Shown here: piece by piece, positions 7,686 through 17,657 of the stretch
Numbering within the stretch: the stretch's first letter is position 1
Layout of the letters: every line of letters starts with the position of its first letter
Assembly: GCA_964442385.1 (NCBI GenBank)
Contig: CAYTYZ010000001.1
Coordinates: 62,001-126,000, forward strand
Length of the DNA stretch: 64,000 nt
Direction: 5' to 3'
From: CAYTYZ01 sp964442385
GTDB lineage: Bacteria > Patescibacteriota > Microgenomatia > UBA12405
Position numbers and translations under genes: made by a program
The notes under the pieces: model-generated
Databases searched by the model: none
The model's input: only the letters and a program-made list of their open reading frames with translations
Told to the model about the DNA's origin: nothing

Positions 7686-8932
7686 ATGAAGAAGATCGTG
7701 AACATCCTGGCGGCCTTTCTGGTCGCCTTCGTGGCGGCCTTCGCTGCCATTCCGAATCTCGCCAGCGCCCAGTCCGGTGTCAGCGCCAAGCTGATTGCCG
7801 AACAGGGCAACGCGCTCACCTTCGAGGTCAGCGCCCAGGGTACCTATCGGTTCCTGCAGGAGGGCAACATTCCCTCCGAGCAGCTGGTGGCGGCTTCGGT
7901 TGCTGGCAAGGTGACTTTCGTCACCAAGCCCGGTAACTCGGCCTTCAAGGTCGACGGGGTTCAGACCACGTCAGCCTTGGCCAACTGGGTTTCGTGTTCG
8001 ACCGACGGTTGGTACTGCCGCAAGGCAGGATCCCCCGCCGTCGCCCAGCCCATCGCCGTCGCTACCTCCGTTCCAGCGGCAAGCAACCAGTCTCAGGGCA
8101 CCTACATGGTCAGCCCGACGACGAATTGTGTGCCCATGGGATGGAAGGGGTACTCGAAAAATGACACGCTCTCGGCCGGTTTCGGCTCGACCGTGACCAT
8201 TCTGGCGGAAAGCANNNNNNNNNNAATGGCGAAACCGTTGTTCTGAAGATCGTTGGCGTTCCGGAGATTTATCTCCAGGGCGATGACGCGGCCGGTGGTC
8301 CGAAAATCTTCAACTCGCGCTACCCGGTCAACAACGGCATCGTCAAAGCTCCACGCTTGGGTGCTCTAGCCATGGAAGTCAAATTTGCATGTGCGCTCAC
8401 AAGCGAAAATGCGAATTATGTCAGCCATGATGATGGTTGGTTTGAGTGGCACGGTCCGGTGTTTGGACAGGTAACCCCCGTTCCGACCCCGGTTCCGGCC
8501 GTTCCGACCGCGGCTCCGGTGCCCACCAAGGCACTCGTCGAAGTTGTTCCAACGGCGACGCCATATCGGACTCTGCCGACGGCAACTCCACCCGCAGTGG
8601 TCAACGACATCGTCAACCAGACTGGCATCCCCCCGTGGGTAACCAATCTGTTGGGGTTGTGTTGTTTGCCCCTTCTGGTGTTGTTGGCTTTGGGTTACCT
8701 GGTAGCGCAGCTTATCCGCAACCGCAATCGCGGAAACGGGTACAACGAATTCTACCGGCAGCAAGCCCCAGCGCAGCCGCCTGCGTCACCTCCACCTTCA
8801 CCGGTGGTGGTAGCGCCTGCGGTACAGCGCCAGACCCCCACTCCGGTGGTGGCCCCGGCGGCACCTCCTAACAACCAGGGACCTGCTCCAGCCCCCGCGC
8901 AAGCGGCTGGCGACGACCAGATCCCGTTCTAG
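7686..8932 (+). CDS. exported membrane protein with proline-rich tail, split by scaffold gap
   Basis: An N-terminal signal peptide (residues 1-29, ending LASAQ) is followed by an outer domain, a P/T/V-rich linker, one membrane span (about WVTNLLGLCCLPLLVLLALG) and a long P/A-rich tail ending DDQIPF. The 10-N gap at 8215-8224 shifts the frame; the sequence from 8225 (NGETVVLKIVGVPE) continues the same protein in another frame, so the true length is unknown. G+C and codon use are much richer than in neighbours. Strong SD. Expression signals match those of the other exported-protein units. Function unknown, perhaps a surface or stalk protein. Confidence 0.8.
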
Positions 8933-8996
8933 GAGCCCTGAACTCCTGTCAAACCCGTCTGTTATCTTTGGCAACAAAGGTGACAGACGGGGTTTG
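8933..8996 (+). terminator. trailer element and terminator-like hairpin
   Basis: GCCCTGAAC (8935-8943), just after the TAG stop, is complementary to the leader GTTCAGGGC (7629-7637). Then CAAACCCGTCTGT pairs with ACAGACGGGGTTTG (8950-8996, one bulge), with an inner CTTTG-GCAA-CAAAG hairpin. No clear T-run follows, so termination is likely but not canonical. Confidence 0.6.
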
Positions 8997-9054
8997 ATCC
9001 ATGCACTATAATTAATTTATTGATAGTCCATCGGTCAGACCCCTACTTTTACTT

Positions 9055-9933
9055 ATGAAAACCAACCGAAATACACCTTTAGTATCAGTTTTACTTCCGG
9101 TATTTAACGGACAAACCTATTTAGAAAACGCCATTGACAGTATTCTTACTCAGACCATCACTAACTTTGAACTAATAATCATTGATGATGGCAGCACCGA
9201 TCAAACCAAACAGCTTCTCGATAGATACCAACGCCAAGATTCTAGAATAAAGATTCTAACCAATTCTCACAATCTAGGCATGGCCGCCAGCCTCAACAAA
9301 GGGCTAGCTCTTTGCCAGGGCCAATATATAGCTCGTATGGACGCTGACGACATTTCCCTGCCTGCCCGATTTGAAAAGCAAATCCACTTGCTTCAAAGCA
9401 ACCCAAACCTCGTGGCTGTGGGGTGCAACGTTGACATCATTAATAACGATGGACAAGTTACTGGAACCAAATCTTTTCCAACCGATAGCCAAACTTGCTA
9501 CCAAACCTTGCTAAATTACATGCCCGTTCAGCCACCCACTCTTATGGTACGCGGTAACATATTTAAAAAACTAACCTATGATGTTGTTCTAAGCAAAAAC
9601 GACGATATAAATATATACTTCAAACTACTTCGCTTTGGCGGGCTTAGCAATGTACCCCAAACACTTTTTCAATATCGGATTTTGTCAAATTCAGTTACAC
9701 ACCACAATGTTAAAAAAACCTATTTTATGGCTTTTTCCAACCGCATAGATGGAATTTTACACCAAAGCTACCGTCCCAACTTTACCAACCTAGTCCTCTT
9801 TTTAATAGAAACCATCATAGTTCTTATTTTGCCCAATTACCTAATTCTCAAGCTTTTTGACTTACTTAGAACAAAAAGGACAGTTCCAAGTGATATTAGA
9901 CTTCCCAGCCCATATCCAGCCCAAGCCAGATAA
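9055..9933 (+). CDS. family 2 glycosyltransferase
   Basis: 292 residues. The GT-A fold is shown by VSVLLPVFNGQTYLENAI, the nucleotide-binding IIDDGSTD, and the metal-binding motif MDADD. A C-terminal hydrophobic segment (about 245-265) may tether it to the membrane. It probably adds a sugar to a surface glycan or lipid carrier; donor and acceptor cannot be told. Its 3' end overlaps the convergent large membrane-protein gene by 97 bp. Confidence 0.9.
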   Translation: MKTNRNTPLVSVLLPVFNGQTYLENAIDSILTQTITNFELIIIDDGSTDQTKQLLDRYQRQDSRIKILTNSHNLGMAASLNKGLALCQGQYIARMDADDISLPARFEKQIHLLQSNPNLVAVGCNVDIINNDGQVTGTKSFPTDSQTCYQTLLNYMPVQPPTLMVRGNIFKKLTYDVVLSKNDDINIYFKLLRFGGLSNVPQTLFQYRILSNSVTHHNVKKTYFMAFSNRIDGILHQSYRPNFTNLVLFLIETIIVLILPNYLILKLFDLLRTKRTVPSDIRLPSPYPAQAR

Positions 9934-12900
9934 TTACTTCCATAAGAAACTTCGGTCATGTTTGTATCTTCGTATCCCTGTTCCCAGCCATTTACTACCA
10001 CGCCAGCATCTTTATTCCATATCCTAGATACCGCTTGATTTAGTACCTTCACATCATTTTTAACCACGTAGGATCCATCTACTGGAGTTAGCCTTATTCC
10101 AAGCCATACCCTGGGTATCAGTCGCAAATTAAAGTAATCCAAATTATTTTCGTTCTTGTTGGTATTTAAATCATAATTAAAAACCCCCACATCTAAATTT
10201 TTTCCGCTATCTGGTACCGGAAAAAACATAGCTTGATTATCACTTATTCCAGCTTTTAATAAACCCCTAGCCAAATAAGCCTTGGTTAAGCTATTTTTCA
10301 CATAAAACTCAGTTGGTATTCCAGTAACGTTTTTCCCTCCAAAGGTCATTAAAACCACATTATCTTTGCCCCCATACAAGCCGAACCTTTCCAAATTTAC
10401 CCCAGTGTATTTCCAGCCAAAGTTACCACCTCCTTTTGCCACCGCTGGGGCAACCCAAAGCAGATTATCGCCTTTATTAATTGTTATTTCTTTGTCAACT
10501 TTTCTTGCCAGCATGTTAACTAGGCAATCTCGACAAACCAAACTTTTGTAGTCACTCCAATAGTCCACCACCATATATCCAGCAGTCTCTTCACCGTCTA
10601 CATACCAAGTAATTTTATCTCCTCCAAAAACTATCTCCGGCAACAATTGTTTTACTTTCTTAGTTCCAATTCCTATAATTACCCCTCCCCCCAAACACCC
10701 TTTTTGATACTCCGACCAGGCACAAATTGTCACTACTTTCTCACTTGGATTATTAAAAACCAATTCATACTCTACCACACTGTCTTTATCAAATATTTTC
10801 CAAAATCTATTTCCCTCTGGGTTAAGTTTCTCTTTCACAATACTTTCCCTAAGCCAGCTCTTTACCTCACTTTGTCCCAATCTAAAGTCCGAAACATGCT
10901 TTCCAGAAACCAATGCTCCCTCGTTTTCAAACACCTGCTCGTCAACTGACAACAAATCAGACTTTACCACCTTGTCTGTTAAAGTAAACCTTGCACTAGG
11001 CAAATCATATTTCTGTTCAATTCCATTCACAAACAGTTTTGGCAAAGCAGCACTTATTATTACGTTCTCATTTTCTTTCTTTAAAGCAATTGGTGCACTT
11101 CCCACCTCTTCTTGGCCAAAACTCAGCTCATATTTTCTGCTATCACCCTGGTACTTATAGCTAAACAATCCATCGCCAATTGACTGCCATGCCCACGGAT
11201 ACAAGAGCCCATTAGCATCTTTTTCCACTAGATTTTCGTTAATTGTGTTAGCCAGCTGCATTGCCCTTGCTCTGTCTTGGCCATTTGCCAAATAAATACT
11301 ATCGGTTTTAGAAATTTTATATTTAACTTTGTACAAATATAAAAAATCTTTTTGCCAAATCAGCTCAAACGAGTCAGGATCGTCAAATTGTTTCCAATCC
11401 AAGGGATCATAAGCATATCCATTTTTTTGCTTGGCTACTGACTTGTCCAGTAACACCAACTCGGTCTTAAACTTTTGCAAAGAACTGGCCATTTGCTTAC
11501 TATCGTTTAAATAAAACTGACTGATTAGGTTATTGGTTACATTTTCCGCTTCCTGTGATCCTGTAGTCAAAGCTTTTTCAACAATTGGATTTGCAATAAC
11601 ATAGTTTAAAAAACTAGATCCATAAAATCCCCAACTATGTGACCTAAAATACAACATATTTGCTTCAGGTGCTAAAAAAATACGTCCCCGCGTGCCACTT
11701 ACATCCAAATATTTTTCCAATTCAAAATAGACTTGCGGCACTTCCACTCTGGCCCAATTAGAAAAAAATGCCCCACTCCACACCGGCCAAATATAACCCA
11801 AGAGTATCCCAGCAAATAAAAAAGAAACCACAAGCTGTTTTTTCCCAAACCAACCACTCAGCCAAGTTACTCCAATAGACCCAAAAAAAACCATTGGATA
11901 TAGAACTGCTGGCCATACCTTAGAACTCTGCCAGCGAAATACCTGACCAAATAGAGGAATATGCTCTTGCATCCAAGTAAAAAACAACCCAAATGGTTCA
12001 TTTTTACCGGCAATAATAATCCAACCCAGTAAAAAAGGAACAATTAAAACCAGACCAGACTTAGTTTTTTTCCTAAACATAAAGCCAATTCCCAAAAAGA
12101 GAAATATAATTGGCAAACAAGATAGGAGCAGAGCTAATTTATTTTCTGAATAAAAATTCAAAAAAGGATAATACAAACTTCCATCATCGTTTATGGTAAA
12201 TAACCAAGAAAACATAAACCTAGGAACAGCCCAAAATTTATTGTAATACTGCTCTGTACTTTGAAAGTAAGGAGTCAAGTATCTATTTATAAATGACTCT
12301 TGTAAAGCCAAACTATTCGTCTTTATATAAACAACAAATGGCAAAATCCAATGCAAGTTAACACCCAAAAAAATAGCCCCCATAGCTATCCCTTTTTTTG
12401 CCTGCTTAGAAACTAAACCCAAAAAAACAATCCAAAAAAACAAAACCAAGCTCGATGTGATAAAGATTGTAGGAACAATCCCAACTGTAGTAAACCATAA
12501 GGAAAGAAACAAAAACCAAAGCCAACTAATGACATTATTCTGAAAAAATATTTTACTGACTATAAAAAGCAACATCGGCAAAAATCCCCAGGTAGCTAAA
12601 AATGGTATAAGGGGTGAATAAAATTGCCAAATTGTCAACAGGTTTGACAAATAAAGCACCCCACCAAAAAATGCCACCAACTCTAGTTTTTTACCTTCAA
12701 AATAACTAAAACGTTGTGCCAGGTTTTTACACAATAGGCCACTTCCTACTACGCCAGCAAACAAACAAAACCATATGTATCCTTGAGACAATAACCACTT
12801 TGGCACAACCTGACTTAATAGATAAAAAATTAGCGTTCTAAAAAAGTCTGCCTGGTCTGCATCACTTGCCACTCCAACCACTCTATAACTTCTCCAGCCC

Positions 12901-13064
12901 GGTTCAAATAAATACCTACTCAAGGATAGCCCAGGATTAAGCTCAGGTGAGTAATTATCATTACCCAATATAAAACTCCCAAATTTAAAATTTATTAATA
13001 CAATAAAACCAACCAAAACAAAAAGGCAGGAAATTCCCCAGTTTTTTTTAACCCAAGCCAACAT
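9837..13064 (-). CDS. large GT-C-like membrane protein, arabinofuranosyltransferase (DUF3367/AftD)-like
   Basis: 1075 residues. About twelve hydrophobic segments in the first 400 residues are followed by a roughly 600-residue outer region and a last membrane helix near the C-terminus. The N-terminal segment GNDNYSPELNP with SRYLF and WRSYRVVG, then SDADQADFFR, resembles the large alpha-arabinofuranosyltransferase family (AftD/DUF3367), whose members use lipid-linked sugar donors. The acidic ND/SDAD positions fit a GT-C active site. Assignment to the fold is fairly good; the sugar specificity is inference. It lies next to a GT2 enzyme. Confidence 0.65.
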   Translation of the reverse strand: MLAWVKKNWGISCLFVLVGFIVLINFKFGSFILGNDNYSPELNPGLSLSRYLFEPGWRSYRVVGVASDADQADFFRTLIFYLLSQVVPKWLLSQGYIWFCLFAGVVGSGLLCKNLAQRFSYFEGKKLELVAFFGGVLYLSNLLTIWQFYSPLIPFLATWGFLPMLLFIVSKIFFQNNVISWLWFLFLSLWFTTVGIVPTIFITSSLVLFFWIVFLGLVSKQAKKGIAMGAIFLGVNLHWILPFVVYIKTNSLALQESFINRYLTPYFQSTEQYYNKFWAVPRFMFSWLFTINDDGSLYYPFLNFYSENKLALLLSCLPIIFLFLGIGFMFRKKTKSGLVLIVPFLLGWIIIAGKNEPFGLFFTWMQEHIPLFGQVFRWQSSKVWPAVLYPMVFFGSIGVTWLSGWFGKKQLVVSFLFAGILLGYIWPVWSGAFFSNWARVEVPQVYFELEKYLDVSGTRGRIFLAPEANMLYFRSHSWGFYGSSFLNYVIANPIVEKALTTGSQEAENVTNNLISQFYLNDSKQMASSLQKFKTELVLLDKSVAKQKNGYAYDPLDWKQFDDPDSFELIWQKDFLYLYKVKYKISKTDSIYLANGQDRARAMQLANTINENLVEKDANGLLYPWAWQSIGDGLFSYKYQGDSRKYELSFGQEEVGSAPIALKKENENVIISAALPKLFVNGIEQKYDLPSARFTLTDKVVKSDLLSVDEQVFENEGALVSGKHVSDFRLGQSEVKSWLRESIVKEKLNPEGNRFWKIFDKDSVVEYELVFNNPSEKVVTICAWSEYQKGCLGGGVIIGIGTKKVKQLLPEIVFGGDKITWYVDGEETAGYMVVDYWSDYKSLVCRDCLVNMLARKVDKEITINKGDNLLWVAPAVAKGGGNFGWKYTGVNLERFGLYGGKDNVVLMTFGGKNVTGIPTEFYVKNSLTKAYLARGLLKAGISDNQAMFFPVPDSGKNLDVGVFNYDLNTNKNENNLDYFNLRLIPRVWLGIRLTPVDGSYVVKNDVKVLNQAVSRIWNKDAGVVVNGWEQGYEDTNMTEVSYGSNYLAWAGYGLGSLISLGTVLFVLSKSKSLRIR

Positions 13065-13127
13065 AGCTACATTATAACCTACTTAATTTAAGTACACCTT
13101 TGGTCTTTGTGATATAAATAAATTACT

Positions 13128-14135
13128 GTGAATCTACCAGATCCTCTACCAAAGCGCATAGCCATACTTTACTCCGACGCCAGACGGGAATACTTCCCTA
13201 CCGAGCAAACTTTTTTTTCCGAGGCCGAAGTCAAAGACAGGGCTCATAAAATTTCCAAAGAGTACTTAGAAAAAATGGGCATACATAGCGAATGCTTTCC
13301 AGGGGATTCCAATATTGTCGAGGCCCTCAAAAACTACCAGCCCGATTTTGTTTTAAATCTGGTTGACACTGTTTATGGCAAAGAAACTCTCTGTGGCACC
13401 ATTCCAGCCACTCTCGAGCTTCTTAATATTCCCTACACTGGGGCAGGTATGCTAGGTCTGTCAATAAATACCAACAAGTACTTTACCAAAAACCTATTGT
13501 GGCAATATGGCATTACCACAGCCAAGTATCAACTTATCACTGACCAAAGCCAGGCAATTGATCCAGCCCTAGACTATCCCCTTATTACCAAGCTCAACGA
13601 AACCCACGGTTCTATAGAAATGAGCGACGACGCTATCTGTTTAGACGAGACTAGTCTGCGTAAACGCCTGAAATATCTCATGACCACCTACGAAAACCAA
13701 CCAGTTCTAATCGAAGAATACATAGCTGGCCGAGAAGTGGCAGTTCATATCGTCCAAGGGGTCAATACCAAAGTTTATGCCGGCGAAAAGATCTTTAATG
13801 ACAAGCTTACCAGCCGCTATAAAATTGCCAGTTTTGATGCCGTCTGGGGCGAAATAGACATGTATACTTACATAAAATATGACCTGCCAGACCCAGTCAA
13901 AGCCCAATTGAAAAAAGCCTTTGAAGTGCTCAAACTCGACGACTATGCCAAGTTTGACTTGCGAGTTGATGAATCAGGCAGGCACTATGTAATTGACGTT
14001 AACGCCAATCCGTCTTTAGGTCCAAAAGGCGAATGTAGTATCGGTAATGTACTGGCCCTCTATGATATCGAATTTGACGAAGTCCTGCGCCGCCTAATTG
14101 AAAACACCCTTTCTACTCACGGGAAAAACCCTTAA
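13128..14135 (+). CDS. ATP-grasp ligase, D-Ala-D-Ala ligase-like
   Basis: 335 residues from GTG 13128. It shows the ATP-grasp order: N-terminal Rossmann-like region, TGAGMLGLSINTNKYFTK at the start of the ATP-binding core, VLIEEYIAGREVAVHIV, and C-terminal metal ligands in KFDLRVDESGRHYVIDVNANPSLG. It resembles Ddl but is distant, and a more canonical Ddl is encoded at 27253. The reaction is probably ATP-dependent amide-bond formation between amino-acid-like substrates. Its end overlaps convergent glyA by 23 bp. Confidence 0.75.
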   Translation: MNLPDPLPKRIAILYSDARREYFPTEQTFFSEAEVKDRAHKISKEYLEKMGIHSECFPGDSNIVEALKNYQPDFVLNLVDTVYGKETLCGTIPATLELLNIPYTGAGMLGLSINTNKYFTKNLLWQYGITTAKYQLITDQSQAIDPALDYPLITKLNETHGSIEMSDDAICLDETSLRKRLKYLMTTYENQPVLIEEYIAGREVAVHIVQGVNTKVYAGEKIFNDKLTSRYKIASFDAVWGEIDMYTYIKYDLPDPVKAQLKKAFEVLKLDDYAKFDLRVDESGRHYVIDVNANPSLGPKGECSIGNVLALYDIEFDEVLRRLIENTLSTHGKNP

Positions 14136-15273
14136 TAACATCAACTATTTTTTTCGCAATTTCCACCATGTCCCTTTCCACTAGTCCCATACTAGTAGCC
14201 GCCGGTGTCCCTATTCTTATCCCACTGGGTTTAAAGGGCTTGGCTTGGTCGTGAGGAATACTGTTTGCGTTGACAATTAACCCAACTTCTTCTAATTTAA
14301 TCGCCACTTCCCTTCCCTTTTCAAATCCACAGTCCACCACCATCATATGATTCTCCCCGCCCCACACTTGCAATCCTGCTTTTTTAAGCTCTTCATACAA
14401 AACCCTAGAGTTTTTCAGAATCTGATTGCAGTACTCTTTATAATCCTCACCCATGGCTCTTTCCATCGTATAGACTATCCCTGCAATCGTATTCATATGT
14501 GGCCCGCCTTGCATTCCGGGAAACACAGCCCTATCTATCTTCTTTGCCAATTCCGAATCTTTTTCCAACCCCTTTTGTGTAACCCCAATAATGGCCCCTC
14601 TGGGTCCCCTTAACATCTTGTGAGTTGTTAAAGTTATGAGATGCACATAGGGCACAGGGTCCGGGTGCAACCCCGTGGCCACTAATCCGGCAATATGTGA
14701 AATATCCGCTACCAAATAAGCACCCACTTTATCAGCACTTCGGCTAATTTGCCCAAAATCGAGCGTAAAAGGATAGCTGGTTGTTCCAAAGAAAATTACC
14801 TTTGGTCTAGTTTGATCTATTAGTTTTTCCACCTCCTCATAGTCAATTCGTCCCTCCTGATCCACATCAAACTGTATCGATTTAAAAAATTTACCTGAAA
14901 AAGTTATGTCCGGATGACCATGGGTCAAGTGCCCTCCGGCTGAAAGTTTCAATCCCATTATAGTATCCCCTGGCTGGCACAAAGCCATTAGAACAGCGCT
15001 GTTTGCCGGACTTCCCGAATAAGGTTGCACGTTAGCGTGTGCCAAACCAAAAACTTTTTTGGTATTTTCAATGGCCAAAGTCTCTATTTCATCTATTATT
15101 TTATTGCCCTGGTAATAGCGCTTACCGGAATACCCCTCAGCATATTTATTAATTAAGCAACTTCCCTCTAGCCGCAGTACCTCTGGATAGGCAATATTTT
15201 CGCTAGCAATCAGGCTAAGTGCAGATCTTTGTCTTTCCTGCTCTTTTTCCAGTAATTCAAATATGTTGGACAC
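14113..15273 (-). CDS. glyA: serine hydroxymethyltransferase
   Basis: 386 residues, somewhat shorter than the usual 410-420. It converts serine and tetrahydrofolate to glycine and methylene-tetrahydrofolate using PLP. The PLP lysine lies in TLTTHKMLRGPRGA; also present are the N-terminal SLIASENIAYPEV, YAEGYSGKRYYQG and PYSGSPAN motifs. The start region overlaps the end of the thymidylate-kinase-like gene upstream, and together they may feed thymidylate synthesis. Confidence 0.95.
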   Translation of the reverse strand: MSNIFELLEKEQERQRSALSLIASENIAYPEVLRLEGSCLINKYAEGYSGKRYYQGNKIIDEIETLAIENTKKVFGLAHANVQPYSGSPANSAVLMALCQPGDTIMGLKLSAGGHLTHGHPDITFSGKFFKSIQFDVDQEGRIDYEEVEKLIDQTRPKVIFFGTTSYPFTLDFGQISRSADKVGAYLVADISHIAGLVATGLHPDPVPYVHLITLTTHKMLRGPRGAIIGVTQKGLEKDSELAKKIDRAVFPGMQGGPHMNTIAGIVYTMERAMGEDYKEYCNQILKNSRVLYEELKKAGLQVWGGENHMMVVDCGFEKGREVAIKLEEVGLIVNANSIPHDQAKPFKPSGIRIGTPAATSMGLVERDMVEIAKKIVDVIKGFSRE

Positions 15274-15877
15274 GACTTATTATACTATGAAAGACTTCAT
15301 CTACTGGACTATTTGCATTTATTAAAATTCTTTTTTCACCTTCCCTTGGATTTAAAGATGCCTCCTGATATGCCTGTCTCCTTGCTTTTAAAACATCTAA
15401 GCTTATATCTCTATAAGCGTGCCACTTACCCCCTCTTTTCATTCTATCCATAGCTTCTTGTTCCTCACAATCTAATATATAAATTTCGTCTGGCAGTCGA
15501 ACTAATCCAGACACCAGAGTTTCATATTTCATCCTATCCCCACCCATTTCACGTATTTGAAGATTTTCAGTTGACAAATAACACCGGGATGACCAGGCGT
15601 CTATTCCATTGACAACAGCTTGTTCTACTATGGGTAATAATATCTTTCTAGCTAAAAACATCTGGTCCATTTCATAAGCCGGATCATGTATACCTTGTGC
15701 TTTTTTTGCTAACACCTCCTTCCAAATCCTTTGTCCCGGACCTGTTCCATGAGGTTCTTTAGTTACTAATACCGGAATATCTCTTGAGGCATAATACCCA
15801 GCTATCATCGCAATTATAGTCGTCTTACCACACCCCTGAATTCCTTCTAATACCCGATATCTTCCTGCTTCAGACAT
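15257..15877 (-). CDS. thymidylate kinase-like P-loop kinase
   Basis: 206 residues. Walker A is GIQGCGKTT in place of the usual GxDGxGKTT of Tmk. KEPHGTGPG corresponds to the TREPGGTxxG substrate loop, and SSRCYLST to the DRY region. It probably phosphorylates dTMP, but the divergence (GIQG, missing DRY) allows another nucleotide substrate. It overlaps glyA by 17 bp on the same strand. Confidence 0.75.
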   Translation of the reverse strand: MSEAGRYRVLEGIQGCGKTTIIAMIAGYYASRDIPVLVTKEPHGTGPGQRIWKEVLAKKAQGIHDPAYEMDQMFLARKILLPIVEQAVVNGIDAWSSRCYLSTENLQIREMGGDRMKYETLVSGLVRLPDEIYILDCEEQEAMDRMKRGGKWHAYRDISLDVLKARRQAYQEASLNPREGEKRILINANSPVDEVFHSIISRVQHI

Positions 15878-15897
15878 AAAAAATTATAGCAGTAAAA

Positions 15898-16083
15898 TTA
15901 CTTTACAGGAGTAGCGTGTTTTTCAAAACCTGAATCCTTATTATGTGCGTCAAAATCTCGCTTTTTTAATCTAGCCTCTCTACCCTCGCGAACTTTTTGA
16001 GCATCAAGTATTGCCTGTTCATTTCTTTTCCTTTCGTAATCACTCACCGGGGGCCTCTTGTTAGCTTCATATATATGCAGCAT
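15898..16083 (-). CDS. hypothetical 61-residue charged protein
   Basis: Short, highly charged and helix-forming (SDYERKRNEQAILDAQKVREGREARLKKRDF), ending HATPVK. It lies 20 bp upstream of the kinase gene on the same strand. No family recognised and no signal peptide. Probably real because of the tight packing and coding-like composition. Confidence 0.5.
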   Translation of the reverse strand: MLHIYEANKRPPVSDYERKRNEQAILDAQKVREGREARLKKRDFDAHNKDSGFEKHATPVK

Positions 16084-16110
16084 GTCGCCTATTATATATA
16101 TTTAATATGT

Positions 16111-16839
16111 TTATTTCAACTCAAACACCACGCTCACATTTTTGTATACTGATGCGCTACCAGGTTCAAGGCTGGCTCCGCCGCCCATTCCAGAGTCGAG
16201 CTTAGCCATCATAGGTACAGGATAACCTATGCTGCTCCCAGACTCAAAAACCGACACTACTCTGCCCAAGCTCCTACCGCTAGATTTAGCCATAGCCTCT
16301 GCTTTTTCACGAGCATTCGTCATCGCTAGGTCCACTAGTCCTTTTTCGGCATCACGAGTAGCGGTATCGTCCATCATAAAATTTGGTCCACTTACATTGT
16401 TAGCTCCGCTGCTAGACAGCAGGTCAGCCAAGGCATTGGCCCTATCCACTTCGCGCAGGGTTATTTCTATATTTGAACTCACATTCCAGCTTCCAGGCTT
16501 GGGTGCCCCAGGATACGTGCCGGCATTTTCTGGATTTTGATAAAAATTGAGTCCTGTGGTTTTTATATCCTCACTCTTAATTCCAAAAGTTTTTAGTGAC
16601 TCACTTAAAGCCTTCATCTTAGAGTTCATTTCATTCGTAGCATCTTCCCGTTTGTCTTTTACTAGGTTTACACCAGCGTTAAATGTAGCCAGCTGATTTT
16701 TTTGTTTGCTTCTGGCTTCACCAGTCACACTAATCGTAGATTCCATTTTAGTTACCATGGGAAACACCCTTAGACCTCCTACCACACCAACCCCAATGGC
16801 CAAACCCATAACCGCACTAGATATTATATTTTTAGTCAT
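16111..16839 (-). CDS. SIMPL-domain (DUF541) protein
   Basis: 242 residues with an N-terminal membrane anchor or signal (about 5-28), then the SIMPL/DUF541 pattern: ISVTGEARSKQKNQLATF, IKSEDIKTTGLNFYQNP and a C-terminal VSVVFEL strand. Members (Bp26-like proteins) are extracytoplasmic beta-rich proteins of poorly known function. It is divergent from the slipin gene across a short intergenic region. Confidence 0.85.
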   Translation of the reverse strand: MTKNIISSAVMGLAIGVGVVGGLRVFPMVTKMESTISVTGEARSKQKNQLATFNAGVNLVKDKREDATNEMNSKMKALSESLKTFGIKSEDIKTTGLNFYQNPENAGTYPGAPKPGSWNVSSNIEITLREVDRANALADLLSSSGANNVSGPNFMMDDTATRDAEKGLVDLAMTNAREKAEAMAKSSGRSLGRVVSVFESGSSIGYPVPMMAKLDSGMGGGASLEPGSASVYKNVSVVFELK

Positions 16840-16894
16840 ATTTAATTAGGCCACAAGACTTGTTTTAAATCAAGTATTTGTGATACTATATTTT

Positions 16895-17656
16895 ATGCTT
16901 GAATTTTCAATAATCACCACCGTCTTTTTACTATTTGTAGGTTTCATCCTACTCTTAAAAGCCTTTATCATCGTCAACCAATACGAACGAGGTATTGTCC
17001 TAACCTTAGGTACTTATTCCTATACTCTCCAGCCTGGATTAAAAATACTTGTCCCAATTTTACAAAACGTCATCAAAGTAGATATTCGTATCACTACCTC
17101 TGATATTCCTAAACAAGAAGTTATAACCAAAGACAATGTCCCAGCCAATATTAACGCCGTAGTTTATTATCAAGTAATCAAGCCCGAAGATGCAGTACTT
17201 AAAATTCAAGATTTTGATTATGCAATTTCCCAATACGCCCAAGCCGCCCTGCGCGACATTATCGGGTCGGTTACCTTAGATGAACTCCTTTCCGAACGCC
17301 AAAAAATATCAGAAGAAATTAAAAAAATTGTTGATTCTGAAACTTCAGAATGGGGTATCGACGTTACTGCCATCAAGATCCAAGACATTGAGCTCCCTGC
17401 TGATATTAAACGTGTGATGGCCAAGCAAGCTGAAGCCGAGCGCGACCGTCGTGCCGTGATAATTAGAGCCGAGGGTGAATTATCTGCTTCTCAAAACTTA
17501 CAAAAGGCTGCCAAAGTACTTACTGAAAATGGGGCTATTTCCCTGCGTACTCTGCAAACCATTGAATCAAATCTAGGCAACCAAAGTAACACCGTTGTCT
17601 TTGCTCTTCCAGTGGAAATACTAGAAGCCTTCAAAAAATTTGGAGCTATGAAATAA
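16895..17656 (+). CDS. slipin/stomatin-like SPFH (band 7) protein
   Basis: 253 residues from ATG 16895; a GTG at 16880 would add five, but a TATATT-like box overlaps that region, so ATG is preferred. One N-terminal membrane segment is followed by the band 7 domain (VNQYERGIVLTLGTYS; PLQ-like LQPGLKILVPI) and a helical region (KQAEAERDRRAVIIRAEGE). Such proteins form membrane-associated oligomeric scaffolds; some work with NfeD-type proteases, none of which is seen here. Confidence 0.9.
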   Translation: MLEFSIITTVFLLFVGFILLLKAFIIVNQYERGIVLTLGTYSYTLQPGLKILVPILQNVIKVDIRITTSDIPKQEVITKDNVPANINAVVYYQVIKPEDAVLKIQDFDYAISQYAQAALRDIIGSVTLDELLSERQKISEEIKKIVDSETSEWGIDVTAIKIQDIELPADIKRVMAKQAEAERDRRAVIIRAEGELSASQNLQKAAKVLTENGAISLRTLQTIESNLGNQSNTVVFALPVEILEAFKKFGAMK

Positions 17657-17657
17657 C

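Noticed and set aside
8366..8764. Antisense ORF within the 7686-8932 gene
   Set aside because: It arises from the G+C-rich codons of the real gene; no SD, promoter or domain.
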